This document shows positions 1 to 11,961 of a stretch of DNA of 64,000 nt, in pieces. Below the pieces are notes generated by a model. The model had not been told where the DNA came from. It ran no database searches and saw only the letters and a program-made list of their open reading frames with translations. The position numbers were made by a program, and so were the translations under genes. Origin of the DNA: Dentipellis sp. KUC8613 (Eukaryota; Basidiomycota; Agaricomycetes; Russulales; Hericiaceae); contig NSJX01000017.1 in assembly GCA_002286715.1 (NCBI GenBank), forward strand, positions 189,654 to 253,653, in the 5' to 3' direction. Every line of letters starts with the position of its first letter. Position 1 is the stretch's first letter.

Positions 1-1307
1 ATCCGTATTTCGAGCCTTTTTGATACTCCCCATCGACATGCCGCACGGTCTTTGGCAGCCCGTGGCGCACCGTCTTCCCCTTGGGGCGCCCAGCGCTCTG
101 CCAAGTTACGTTCATATGATCACCTGGGCTCGGCGTATTCTAGCCTCTCAGAACCCTGCACCCTCATGACAAGCGACGTTCCATCGCGCTCTCTGGCAGA
201 AAATGTCTCAGCTTGCAGAAGCTTGCAGTATTACACATTCCGTTAAATCCGACCACGCACGTCTGCTTGACGATCTGTGCTCGTCGCCTCCCTGCCGCAT
301 GCAAACGGATACGTCACCACAAACCCGAAACCATCCAAAATTGCCGTGACTGTCACAAGCTGTGGATCTGCGGAAGCGGCGGTTCGTAAGATGACCCTGA
401 TGAATCTCGACGAGCCCGTTCGCTGTGGCGGCTAATCGAGATGCGATGGGCTGAGACCGACTGTCGGTGCCCGCTGGAGCGCTCGGGTGCGCTGTCGGCG
501 ACGTAATTCGGTGTATCCGAGCCTGCCAACACACATCCTGCGGTCACCCCAAATTTCCCAGCCATGATCACGCTCGGGGCCCGCCTCTTTTGCAGTCGTG
601 ACCTGCCTGGACCGTAAAGGCTTGTTCTCGATACACAGTCTCTTTTTCCAGGGATACCGGATTTTTACTGCTCGTTGAAGGGATGACAGTCGTAAACCGC
701 GACGGGAGCAAAGCGTGTACGGGACACGAGGCGGAGACCTTCCTTAGAAGGCAAGCTCTGTGTCCGCGTTTAGTAACCGAGCGCTTCTTGGCGCATCCCG
801 ACTTTTTCCTCCGAAGCAGCGGACTGCTTTGCTCCATTCGCAACAGATGCCACTCGCGCGCGGCTTGGCTTCACCGCCTGGTTCAACCGCTGAGCGTGAC
901 AACGGGGGAGCCTGGCCAGCCATATTTTTAGCTTTCCATGCAATGCCGCCGCCTGCCGAAGCCTAAACACTCTGTTTGTCGCTGATAAGCGAGGTGTCAC
1001 GACAGCTAAGTTGGTGCGTGGGTGACTTCTGTGAAGGTGGGGCGACGCATACGAGGAAAACATGCCTCGATCGTTCAGATTTCCGCTGCGCCGTTCACCG
1101 TGACGGCGCCACGGACGAGATGGGGCCGCCTCTGCCGTTCCATAAATTCAGTTCACGTACGCCCCTCCCTCCATCTTTCCTTCGTCCGTCTCTGTCCCCA
1201 CCCCACCGCCGGTCTTTCCCCCGTCCCCTCTTTCCTCTTCTCCGTGGTCCCTTACGAAGAAGATCAGTCGTTACTAAGAAAAACATAGGACCCACCCCCG
1301 ATTCGAA
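1..1307. other. Intergenic, no gene recognised
   Basis: I see no convincing coding signal here. The last ~170 bases before 1308 are strongly C/T-rich, as is common in promoters and 5' leaders of well-expressed fungal genes, so this part probably serves the CPL1-like gene that starts at 1308. Confidence 0.5.
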
Positions 1308-2758
1308 ATGAAGTTTTCGACCGCTCTCCCGCTCCTCGCGGGCGCAGGTGTTGCGCTCGCATCCCAAGATCTGGACGTCCTGTCCTCCCGTCAGGTCCAC
1401 GTCGACAAGCGTGGTCTGATTGATGTCTGTGTCGGTCTCGATGTGGACCTCGACATCCTCGGCATCGTCGTCGGCCATCTCGACGTTTGCTTGTGTCTTT
1501 CCGTCCTTCCCGACTTCGTGAAGACGAACCCTGTCTGCCAGTCCGGTTCCATGGTTGGTGGCGACCGTGAGGTTCAGAGCACGCTCGAGAACCTGGTATG
1601 CATTTCTTTTCATTCGTATTTTCAGAATACGACTCACCGGCTGTTTGCAGATCAACAACCACGCGAACAAGCAGAACTGCACGTACCCCGACCACGCCGA
1701 TCCTTTCTGCGCCTCTGGCGCGCCTTGCAACTACCACTGCAAGGACGGCTTCCAGCCCCAGTATGACGATGGCGTGGACTGCGACAACCCCGGTAACAAC
1801 ATCCCCAAGGACTGCACGTGCCCTCCCCCCATGTCTGTCTGCAATGGCCAGTGCGGCAACTTCCCCCACGGCTGTGGCTCCCAGGCTCCCTCGTCTCGTC
1901 GTCGCCGCTCGAACGCGCCTAAGTGCGATGCTGGCAAGACCATCTGCGGTGTTCCCGGCGGCAGCCACGGCCGCGGCTGGGAGTGCATTGACACCACTTC
2001 GGACCTCGAGTCTTGTGGGTTTACTTATTTTCTCCGGTTTGTCATGTATATTGACGTATTTTTCAGGCGGTGGCTGCGCAATTGCTTCTCCTTTCGACTC
2101 CCTGACTTCGCGTGCCAAGGTCGGCGTTGACTGCTCTGCCCTCCCTCACGTCTCCTCCGTCTCTTGCAAGGCGTCGGCCTGCGTCGTTGAGGCTTGCGCT
2201 TCCGGATTCGAGCCCTCTCCTGCCAAGGATGCTTGCATCGCCGTCGCCGTTGCTGCTCGTCGCCACATTGTCGATGCCGCCGGTGCTGAGGGTCTCGTCG
2301 CTGATGTCGCCGGCCTCGTCGGTGTCAAGGAGGGTGCTGCCGGTGTTGCCAAGGTCGGCCGTGATCTCGTCGATGCTGCCGGCGCTGAGGGCCTTGTCGC
2401 CGATGTCGCCGGATTGGTCGGTGTCAAGGAGGGTGCCGTTGGCGATGTCCACGTTCTTCGTGACCTTGTTGGTGCCGCTGGCGCTGAGGGTCTCGTCGCT
2501 GATGTTGCTGGCCTTGTTGGTGTGAAGGAGGGCGCCGTCGGCGATGTCCACGTCTTGCGTGGTCTTGTTGACGCTGCCGGTGCCGAGGGTCTCGTTGGTG
2601 ATGTTGCTGGCCTCGTCGGTGTTGGTGAGGGTGCCGTTGGTGGTCTCAACGTTGGCCGTGGTCTCGTCGATGCCGCTGGTGCTGAGGGCCTCGTCGGTAA
2701 CGTCGCCGGCCTCGTTGGCGTGAAGGAGGGTGCCGTGGGTGACCTCCACGTCCTCTAA
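1308..2758 (+). CDS. Secreted CPL1-like cysteine-rich protein with five C-terminal 33-residue repeats
   Basis: Exons 1308-1595, 1651-2014 and 2067-2758 give 447 residues. The start is the first ATG and opens a clear signal peptide (MKFSTALPLLAGAGVALA). A Cys-rich region follows (residues ~40-175), then a CPL1-like domain (~187-277) containing GWECIDTTSDLESCGGC and a second cluster around VDCSALPHVSSVSC. The second intron interrupts the Cys codon of ESCGGC; its donor is GTGGGT. The last 164 residues are five near-identical 33-residue units beginning (H/D/G)(I/L)VDAAGAEGLV. CPL1 of Cryptococcus is a secreted Cys-rich protein linked to capsule and host interaction; nothing here shows the role of this relative. 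A paralogue with the same domain order lies at 41961-43435 but has a different tail. Gene structure is near certain; function is only a family assignment. Confidence 0.9.
2264..2755 (+). repeat. Five in-frame 99-bp tandem repeats in the CPL1-like gene
   Basis: Five consecutive 33-codon units (the last lacks its final codon) encode VDAAGAEGLV(A/G)(D/N)VAGLVGV followed by a more variable segment. Units 2 and 3 are almost identical at the protein level, which suggests recent unit duplication. Junctions carry single Arg residues; only the junction before unit 1 is dibasic (RR). Confidence 0.95.
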
Positions 2759-3666
2759 ACGCCACCGTCTTCTCTTTGCTCTACCTTACCATACCTACCT
2801 CACACCTTCGTCGCATCTCCTCTTGCTCGGACATTCACGGACGTTACGGACATGCACGCAGACACGCATCGCTAGTATACCACTCCTAGCATACCACTCT
2901 TACACTTTCGTTTCGCGTCTTGCTACTAAGCAGACAAAATCGATACCATTTGGGGAGAGAGATTACATTACTCTAGGATGTGCAGGCATGGCAGGCCGTA
3001 GATAATAGAATGACATGCATTAATCGTGTAGCTGCGTGCGCGCCTACAGCTGGAAGGAGACAAGTAGATAAGTGTATAGCAAGCGATGCGGGTAGGTGTT
3101 CTAATATATTGCGCGCCTGCTTCGTTGCGCGGCGACTGATGTTGTTTTCTGGAGTGCAGTTGTTCTTGAAGCCCGCAAAATATGGTTTCATTCACCAAAT
3201 GCTTCGGAGGACTGTCCGAAGACGGGTAATTGAAGAACGTCGTCGTAATGTACAATCTTCATTATAGCTGCTGCATTCATGTCCATCTGTTCTACTCGAG
3301 CTCGCGCTTACACTGACGTCCCGGGGTATATACTCATAGCGGCAATGCAGAAATAAACAACCAACCAAATGCAGACTCTCGAGCACATCTAACTGTAGAA
3401 CCCCCAGACAGAGCTGCCCTGGCCATCGACTGTTGCGGCCGCGGCATGGTATCTCGCATCCTTTCGCATCGAAGGCGTCGCGAGAGGAAGCGAATGTCGA
3501 GAAATTGATCATGAAACTATGTCGCTCACGCCGGGCTGCGCGCGGCCCACTTGTCGTCCATAGGTCCTTCAGCGGTATCTTTCCCTCGCCCCTCTTCGAT
3601 GCTCACTTCCGAGCTACGATGTATCACGACCTCCAACGGTTCCGCGGAGCGCTGCAATGCACACAT
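2759..3666. other. Convergent intergenic region
   Basis: This stretch separates the 3' ends of the CPL1-like gene (+) and the DUF6534 gene (-). It should hold both 3' UTRs. I see no other gene. Confidence 0.5.
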
Positions 3667-5842
3667 TCAGGAATGAAGCCGTGATGTGATGCCGATTGTT
3701 CGGACTAGGAGAGTACGGACCTTAGGGTAATCATTTCGCGTGTCCGCTTCGCTTCGCGTCCTACCATGAATCCACGTTCCGATCCCGCGAGAGGTGCCAT
3801 TTTCTGTGCCGAGCTGCGACAGATGGATCGAGACGATGCCGTCGGTGGAGGTTTTCTCGCGGAGGGCGCCGCGGTTGTTTAGTCTGCGAAAGTAAATGTT
3901 CAGCTTTAACGAGCCAATATGGACTAAGCTAAGACATTAATTGCAGGTCCCGCACGTACGTGGCTAGATATGCGTTGGAGTATACTGGGAAGTATATGTT
4001 AATTTTTAATGATGTATTGAAGATAGCAAGATGGCGCACATTTGCTCAGTTGGAGGTAGAACGTGATGAATATGAAGTTCGTCGGCATCACAACGTACTT
4101 TCCGATCAGCCCGCGTAAGTATCGACTGGGAAGGAATGGCGAAAGGATCGGATAGGCTACGTACGAGGATCATGCCCATGAAGGCGTCAATCCTATGGAA
4201 AACGGTCAGCGCACAGCGAGAGACTTCTCTAACTTGTCTTACGCAGTAAGAAGGCCTGATAAATGGAACGGAAGTCAGCATGATGTAGCGATCCGAGAAC
4301 ATAGCTCGCATACCGGTATTGATGGTATATAGCATAAGGACACTGATGATAGAGTCCGTTCTCCTGCGTCATTGAAATCGTTTTCAGCGATACAGCTTCT
4401 TGATAATAAAGAGTCGAGCGCACGTATTAAAACCCGTCCTCGATGTGTGCAGGAAATAACAAAGGACACCCGCGACATAGACGTCGGATCCTGTGCCAGA
4501 TGCGAAATTGATATAGAAGAGAGTCTGAGCATCAAGCGAAAGGTGAGCGACAAGGCGCAGACCAGCTGAGGGGTTTATGTACCTTGAGTTTCGATAGTTG
4601 ATCTATGGAGTCCAGTTGGAAGCTATATAAACGCAGTTCTGGTCAGAGATGGCCAAGTGTACGCCGGTAGGTGATACAAACGCTTTTGCTACGATAACTA
4701 TATAGAAGCGTTAACGGAATCGAAACTACAAGGACGCGTCTGAGACGCACTTATACCAATGACTGAAGCGGAGAAGAGTCTCGTGGTCAACAGTGGGAGG
4801 TAAACAAAGGTTTGATACGGCTCACGGAGGTCCAAAAGGGATGTTGCAAGCTGCCAAAAAGCAGGTGAGTAGTTCTGTTTGCGGAAGACAAGTTCTATGT
4901 ACGCACTATGCCAGCCGTAAGTAATTTATTTTGGTGGCTCACTATGGACCAAGGGACGACAGTGAGTGGCCATTACAGCCTCGGAGTCCGAGCGCAAGGA
5001 ACGAAAGACGCTCACGTCTCCAAATGCGACGCGCAAACATCCTGTCGCAAAGGGACAGACAGCATCAGCATGAGGCAAGTCCACGGAAATGAGGGGCACG
5101 TGAGTGACGTACGTCCGAACCATAAAATCTGTAATTGACTATATGCCAGGCGTCAATTTGCAGGTCCATCATTTAGAAGACATCGAGGAAAACAAATGTA
5201 CCGTGATCAGGACATGAATCTAGAATAAAGAGGGTGAGCATTTTGGGGGGAACGGTAGTTATTTGAATGAATGCACGAACGAGGAGACTCCTGGACCATT
5301 CTCGAGACCGTGAGCGCTGATAGTAGGATGAGGATATTGCCACGCTCACCACACGGGTTTCGCGGTCAGGGCTAGAGGGTTCGTATAGTTTGTCACGAGA
5401 TAGTGATAGACGAGATGCCCGTTCAGCGCGAAATCGAAAGAGTCCAAGAGCCTGTCGGTTTTGTAAGTGCGCGAGTAGAACTGTCGAAGGTTGCGAGAGC
5501 CATACCAGAGACACGCGACCTGGGCAGTTTAGAAGTCAGCCGACGCTCAGTGGCCAGAAGGAAAAGATGAGACAACGCGCAGCGATGAGTTATATACTGA
5601 CGAAGAACTTCAGCATCAGACGATCGTTTGAGCTCTTCTCGTAGTACACCCAGCATTGGGTGCATGTAATACCATACAAACTGTTTCAGCTTCTTCAGTG
5701 ACCGATACAATGGCCCATTGCTGATTACGAAAACTCACATGCCACTGAGAAGTCCACCGATGAGAAGGGCACCGAGCGTGTTGTCCCACGCGACTCCTTC
5801 GAAGGGATTCACTGGAAGCCCCGGGGTGGATGGAGAGACCAT
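3667..5842 (-). CDS. DUF6534-type integral membrane protein, 20 exons
   Basis: Exons on the minus strand, in transcript order: 5842-5739, 5680-5602, 5519-5506, 5451-5350, 5290-5281, 5219-5202, 5138-5113, 5041-5016, 4941-4907, 4850-4826, 4762-4751, 4697-4682, 4622-4583, 4524-4424, 4363-4314, 4255-4243, 4192-4165, 4097-4040, 3984-3960, 3883-3667. They total 999 nt (332 residues) with consistent phases and no internal stop. The protein shows the family landmarks in order: DNTLGALLIGGLLSGILYG near the N-terminus, DSFDFALNGHLVYHYLVTNY, MFARRIWR, SDVYVAGVLCYFLHTSRTGF, RTDSIISVLMLYTINTGLLT, VVMPTNFIFITFYLQLSK, and LYSNAYLATLNNRGALREK. These are the usual helices and loops of DUF6534, a basidiomycete family of unknown function. 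Exon ends were chosen by splice consensus, frame and family fit, so a few boundaries or the extreme C-terminus may differ. Confidence 0.85.
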
Positions 5843-8594
5843 CGTGTTTGGAGACGCGGTGGAGAGGACGTGGGCCGAGGCACGCGAGCACGGCCGCTCA
5901 CGTTCACTGAGCGCAAGTGCTTATATGGAGCGGTGGGAGACAGGTTACGAGAAGCACAAAGGGTGGGACAGGATGACAGGCTCCTGGACGTCCCATATGA
6001 ACGCCTGGACAGGTGGTTACCCTATTCGCGAAGGCCTGAGGAGCACCGAAGCTCGTTGCTTCATTCAGCAAGGCCGGGGTCATCGAGATAAAAGTAGATC
6101 ATGGAAGACCGCCCAATTCGTGGTCCCGTTAGCCAAGGGGACGCTGGCGACCATGTGAGCATCGATGTCAATTTCACAAGGCAAGCGGCGAGAAGGTACC
6201 TTGGGTTTTCTTTCACGGTGCCCTGCCCCGGGGCCGGTTGTGGCCGATGGAAAAACTTCGCAAGCTTTCCGTAAGGCGCTTGGCGCGGCGCGTGAATTTC
6301 CCAAATGAATTGTTTTGTTCCGTGAGAAGGTTGTGGGCGGAGGTTTGCGCGAATTCGAAGTGTGAGTAAGTAATCGTCAGGCCTAGTCGGATGAATCGAT
6401 TAGGATTGGGGACTCCTTCTGGAACGACGAAGCAGAAGGAGAGGTCAATACCACCATTCCCTGAATTGGCGTAAGGTTGGTGCCCCGAATATCATGCAGA
6501 GTCTCCACCCAGTCGAATCCTGATAGTGCGGGTTCTGTCACAAGCCGCATGCTCCGTGAAACGATGGAGGAATGGAAAACAAATTTCGCTTCACCGGTGT
6601 ACTCACTCTCGGATCCCGAATGATCTTCCGTCTCGATCTGTTTCGTCTTACCGATAGCTCAAGTTGGAAATATTTTCATTGCCCCGACCCATTCCCTCGG
6701 CATGGAGAGCCCCCAGTACGAGTTCCCGGCGTATGTTATTGTTGAGCTAAAATACCAGGGTATTATACGCTTGAAAAGACACTGGTCGATAAGCCCCGAA
6801 AGAAATAGGCACTCACCGCCTCCGCATTGCAACCGACTTTTACGTGGGTGCGAGACAAGTAACGTCTTGCATTCAAATAGGTTCAACAAGGTTTGTTCGC
6901 GGGCTAGATTGCTTGTCAATTCGCCAGCGTGCACGCGATACCATAAAGTCAATGTGCAGCCCTCACCGGGCCTAACGTATCCCGACGCGCGATGCTGCAC
7001 TCGACGCTGACTGAGCCTTGGGCGTGTGGTCATGAAACAACGGATATAGAGCAATGTTTTCATTGGCAAAGCTAAACATGGCCGTACATACCTCGCGGTC
7101 GGTCCATAACATACGGCCGTGCTATCGACGATAGAGTAATCTCAGCGTTTGCGAAGATTGCCTTGGAAACGGTGGTCTTCGAACCCTCGGGCAGGTCCCA
7201 GAATGTCGTATTCTAGAACAAACGCTGCAGTGTTAACGCCAATAATTTGCATGACCCTCAAAAGATGGTCGGTGCTTGTAGACGTGGTAAAATAACCATG
7301 GGCGCTTCTTGGTTCCTCGACAGTGGGTGTACACCGAGCAAGGGTAGTTGAAGTCGACGGTCCACGCTCGAAAGCGTCCTGGAGTGATTCTACTTGACTA
7401 TTTGTGCTAAGGTCTAGATACAAGGTGGAGGTCAGAAAGGCGAATGCTTAACGAGAGGAAGTGATGTGGTACCGAATTTGAAGTCATCGAGGGGCGGACG
7501 GCCTCAATTGAAGCAGGTCGCACACTGAATTTATTCGCATGAGACAACGTGCGAGAAAGCAGAGGATCAAGGGGTATCGGGCACGACGCTGTCGTCAACT
7601 TGTCGGTGATTGACAGGGTAAGGCACTGGACTCCGTCATTCGCTAAGAACAGGTGCAAGTTTTGTTTGCCCAGGCAGAGGGTGGCATCCAACCCGTGCAG
7701 GATGCCTCTATACCTGCATCTTTCCCCGCCCTGAAAGTTCCTTGTGCATGCAGTTCGCATCTTGCCATCTTGCGCAATGCGATCCGCGACCTCCCATCCT
7801 CAGTCGACATCCTCAACGTCCCGACGATTGTCCATTATCCTCGGGGTTCGCGACTACCTCGCGAATGGAGCGACTTGGACGATGGACGATGGACGATGGA
7901 TGATTGGTCTGTATAAATGGAAGGTAAATGCTCGGACAAAGGCACTCACCGATCTCACAGAAGAAACCGCTAGCTCGCATTTCCTCCGAGAACTCTCCAC
8001 TGATATTCTTCCTGTTCATTGGTATACGCAGTAATTTATCCAGCTGAACAGTGACCGCAGGCGAGTCGCGCTACATGATGGTGAAGGAAAGAGACGTTTG
8101 GAGCGACGAGAATATTTGGCGGGCAATTACGTGACAACATCACAAGACCTTTCGCCGGCGGCCTCCAATCTCTTTCCACGACTCTCGTATCCTTGACCCT
8201 CCTATTGTAACGAACATACTGCAGTTGCTCATTGGAACTGAAGGGACGTTTCCGTGCTTTGTAAACGAATCAACGGACTTGTTTCGGTACGTCGGTATGA
8301 TAGCAAAATCTCTGCAAAACTTGGCTAACATAACACTCGCACCTTCAGAAGAAGTTGATGACGACGTTCCCCACACCATGCGCCATGCCACGAGGAGATT
8401 TGCCGCGCATTATAGAGAGAGCCATGTGCCCACCGTCCACTAGCCGGCTGGTCCGAAGATAATGGTAGAAGCACAATGGCCCACCGGGCTGTTTCACAAC
8501 AATAGCTCAGGATATAAGGTCACCAGGCCGTTGTACGACGTATCCCACTCCTTTCTCTCCTCCACTATCAGCAACTCCAGCTCTCGAAAGTACC
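5843..8594. other. Divergent intergenic region with a possible gene relic
   Basis: This lies between the starts of the DUF6534 gene (-) and the lactonase-like gene (+). It contains the DUF6534-like remnant listed separately and a small perfect tandem repeat of GGACGAT (three copies, 7877-7897). No intact gene could be assembled. Confidence 0.4.
6990..7700 (-). pseudogene. Possible decayed DUF6534-like gene
   Basis: On the minus strand, fragments resemble successive blocks of the intact neighbour at 3667-5842: KQNLHLFLA near 7.65 kb (compare LSHQNKLLTAG), STDHLLRVMQIIGVNTAAF near 7.27 kb (compare RTDSIISVLMLYTINTG), SIVDSTAVC near 7.1 kb and KTLLYIRCFM near 7.03 kb (compare NFIFITFYLQ). Order and rough spacing agree, but I could not join them in one frame and found no start block. 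It may be a relic of a tandem copy or a gene whose micro-exons I failed to resolve. Weak evidence. Confidence 0.3.
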
Positions 8595-9882
8595 ATGGTC
8601 AACTACACGATCCTCGCGGGTGGATATGCGACCTTCGTCGCGTCCTACCTCTTCAACACGGACACGTCCAGCCTTACTCTTCTCAACCAATCTCCGACCG
8701 GAGCCAACCCTTCCTGGATCACGGGGCACCCGACGAACAACACAATCTTATAGTACGTGGCATTTTTTGCGTGATACCACGACGGATGTTAACGATGGCT
8801 CAATGTCACCCGACAGTGCTGTCAACGAAAACGACGCCGGCGCTCTCCAGTCTTTCACGATCGGCAGTCAGGGAGTTCTCACTGGCCCCATCGACCAGAT
8901 ATCCTCCGGTGGGGGTGCACCCGCCTTCACCGCGCCATTGACTACTGGTCAGGTGGCCATCATGAACGTCGGTATCCTTCACTTAGAGAATCCTGACATC
9001 CGTACTTACGCTCTCCTGTAGTACAACACCGGAAATGGCAAGATCATACCCACAACGCCCGACGCTGTCCACTTCGACAACTCGTCCTTGATCACATTCC
9101 CGGCCCCAGTCTCCCACCCTCACATGGCGCTCCAGCACGGAAGTGAAGTGCTCGTCCCAGACCTTGTGAGTCATTACATTCTGGCCGGCTAGTCTGGCCT
9201 GCTCACCTTCTCGCCGGTGCAGGGTGCCGACAAGATTTGGCGTCTTGTGGAGGATGGCGATCCCGGCACTTGGAAGATCCAAGGTCAGATCCTGCAGCCC
9301 AACGGCAGTGGTCCCCGGCACATCGCATTGTTCGGTAAGAAGCGTTGACCTCATGTCTTACTATCTGCACGCTAATTGTCATTCTGCGACTTCACAGACA
9401 ACACATTGTACACCGTCCACGAGCTCGCATCGACATTGACGCAACAGGCTCTTCCTCCGGCCCCCAATGGCACCAGCACGATCACCGCTCAGCTCTCCAC
9501 GGTCCCTCCTAACAACCTTTCGTCTCCCCAGTGGGCCGCTGGCGAGATCCTCCTCCCGCAGCCCAACGCCAAGTTCTCCTCGCCCTACGTCTACGTCTCC
9601 AACCGCAACACCGGGTCGACTGTCGACTCGCGCGGCGACACCATCGCCATCTATGCGATCCAGCCCCAGCTGCACCTCGTCGCGCAGGTCTACACCGGGC
9701 TGCAGCAGGTTCGCGGCATGATGATCGGCGGAGAGGACGATGAGTACATCGTTGCAGGCGGCGTCGTGGGCACGGGCGGTGTTGTTGTCTTCAAGAGAAC
9801 CGAGGGTGGCGCGAACTTGGAGGAGGTCGTCAGGAACACGGATATCCCTACTCGTACGAGCTTCCTCTGGGGAAAGTGGTAG
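8595..9882 (+). CDS. Lactonase-family beta-propeller protein (6-phosphogluconolactonase-like)
   Basis: Exons 8595-8752, 8817-8967, 9022-9165, 9223-9334 and 9398-9882 give 349 residues. Sequence blocks such as MVNYTILAGGYATFVASYLF at the N-terminus, YAVNEND, SHPHMALQHGSEVLVPDLGA, NGSGPRHIALFDNTLYTVHE and SPYVYVSNRNTGS are typical of the Lactonase family (PF10282): seven-bladed propellers related to 6-phosphogluconolactonase and fungal carboxymuconate-lactonising enzymes. No signal peptide is evident, so it is probably cytosolic. The third exon follows an unusual GTCGGT donor, chosen because it keeps frame and family alignment. The substrate cannot be read from sequence: a sugar-acid lactone or an aromatic-catabolism intermediate is equally possible. 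Confidence 0.85.
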
Positions 9883-10465
9883 AGATGGAAGTGTATGGAC
9901 GGGCGTGAATGTGGGTCGTATTGTATTGTGTGTGTTCGCTGGCTGATTAGAATTGCAGTATCTTTGGGTGGATGAATGTCCTAAATTATCGTCTGAATTG
10001 GATGGATGAATTATTCTTCTCGGTAGCCGAACTTCGAGCCTGAAAACGTGAACGACCCTCTCTCTCAAGTAAATAATTTATGGCGTGATACGACTCAAGT
10101 TTGCATAGCGAGATATGCATTCAATACGAGAGCCTCGTGGTCGCACGAGGACGCTGACTGTTCCCCGAACGCTCGCCGATGTGGCCCGGCGTGTTCTATA
10201 ACACTTTCACCTGATTGTGGTTAAACTCTGACACTCCTCTATCTCCTGACCCTTTCCATAATTATAGGAACGAATGGCTTTCAGTTCGATCTGAACCAAA
10301 ATAAATTCGTGAGAACTGTAGGTCTGCTGGCTCTACTTAACAAGACCGCGGTCCTCAGCCCCAGAATACCTCCTGACAGTCACAAGCGTGATCGGCGACT
10401 GCATCGAAGCACCCCCATCCCAATCCGTCGTCGTCTCCGAAGCCAGTGGCGCCATTCCATTCGCC
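9883..10465. other. Intergenic
   Basis: I see no gene here. It should hold the 3' end of the lactonase-like gene and the promoter of the GST at 10466. Confidence 0.5.
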
Positions 10466-11471
10466 ATGGCCGTCCGACTCAGCAGACAACCCACCAAAAT
10501 AACATTCTTCGACCTCCCAACGCAAGTGGGGATCCCCACATCCCCGAACACCTGGAAACTTCGGTGCGTGGCGCGCTTCCCGCCCTTCTCCTCGCTTCCG
10601 CGCGCGAGCCCTTCCCCTTTCCACGGCACCCCTGATTAGCTTCGCGCTCAACTTCAAACGCCTTACCTACACGACACACTGGACCCCGACGTCCCTCGCG
10701 ACGGAGATCTGCCAGGCGCACGGGATCCCCCCCAGCGGAACACACGCAGACGGGAGCCCGCACTACACCGTCCCCGCGCTGGTCGACTTCACGCCGCAGC
10801 GCGACGACCCCCGCGTCGCGCCCGTGTGCCTCTCCGACTCGACGCGCATCATCGAGTATCTCGAGCGCACGTATCCCGACCCCACCGCCTCCGACTCTCC
10901 TTCGAAGGCCAGCAACGAGGACGAGGACGACTACCCGCACCCGCGCGTGCTCTTCCCCGCCCACTCGCGCGCGCTGCACGCGTTCGTCGAGCACCACGTG
11001 CAAAACGTGCTCAAGCCGCCGCTGTACAACCTCTTCACGCTCTCTCTATACGCGACGAAGCTCCCGCGCGACCAAGTGGACTACGCCGCGCGCAGGACGC
11101 GCGCCAAGGGCGTCGGCTCCGTCGAAGAATTGCAGGTCAGCGGTGCCGCCGCGCGTGAGGCGGAGTGGGCGAAGCTGCGCGATGCATTTAAGGTGCTCGC
11201 GGACGCGCAGTGCGAGGCGGAGAGGTATTATAGTCAGGCTGAGGGCGCTGCCGCTTGGAAGACGAGCGCGGGGATTCCGGTGTTCCAGCCTCCGGGCGTC
11301 ACTTACGCGGATTTGGCGGTCTGCGCAGTGCTGATGATGTTGCGCAATATCAGTCCGGGGGAGGCGTGGCCTGTGGTTAGGGAGTGGGACGACGGGAGGT
11401 GGGCCCGGCTGCTGGGGGAGGTGGAGAGGAGGTGGGGACGGGTCGAGGGCGAGATGAAGACGGATTGGTGA
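10466..11471 (+). CDS. Glutathione S-transferase-like protein (etherase-like fungal class)
   Basis: Exons 10466-10563 and 10640-11471 give 309 residues. The N-terminal thioredoxin-like domain (residues ~10-115) contains TKITFFDLPTQVG, then SPNTWKLRFALNFKRL, the pattern of the fungal GSTFuA (LigE/etherase-like) class, and PALVDFTPQ near the cis-Pro. The helical C-terminal domain follows (~140-300), with YADLAVCAVLMMLRNI. GSTFuA members of white-rot fungi bind wood-derived aromatic compounds and may act as ligandins or glutathione-dependent ether-cleaving enzymes. The single intron splits the Arg codon before FALNF, exactly as in the second GST at 31036-31844, which supports common descent. An acidic insert (residues ~118-126) is unlike that paralogue. 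The ATG at 10466 is the only in-frame ATG near the domain start. Confidence 0.85.
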
Positions 11472-11961
11472 AGCTCGTGTTGGTGTTTTGTTCTGTGGCC
11501 TAATGTTTCAGTTGGGATGTGCTAAAGATGTTGTATGTTATTGCAGCCCGAGTCCGATGTTACTTTCAGCTGAAGTCACCGTCCAACCCTCAGGCATAGC
11601 GCAATCCCCGACACCGCAACCCCGTGCGTCCTTCATTTCCGATTGGCTGCTGTTTTCACTTTACACCGAGAATTCGAAGCCAGGCTCAGCTACTGTGCTT
11701 TGTGAGCACGAATCAAAATCTGTGTCTCGGTCTTATAAACCCTTCCCACCACCCGCACGGCATCGTGACATGACACAGACACCATGCCGAAATCTCACCA
11801 ACGCATTACGACGACATCGCAAGCAACCGTACACCTATAAATGCCAGAGGTATCCTACACTAACCTACACGCCCCCAAGCAGTGGTTCCCCTCGATCCGA
11901 GCTGTCCTACGCAGCCCAAAATCTATCCGTACAACTACGATCTCCGACGTCCCCGCCCCGC
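11472..11961. other. Convergent intergenic region
   Basis: This stretch separates the 3' ends of the GST (+) and the P450 (-). I recognise nothing else in it. Confidence 0.5.

Noticed and set aside
1095..2118. Overlapping long minus-strand frames at the first CPL1-like gene
   Set aside because: They are antisense shadows. The plus strand has a signal peptide, domain motifs and good splice sites.
2264..2755. CRISPR-like regular repeats
   Set aside because: The regular units are in-frame coding repeats of a secreted eukaryotic protein, without spacers.
7877..7897. GGACGAT tandem repeat as a functional element
   Set aside because: Only three 7-bp copies. This is common background microsatellite sequence.
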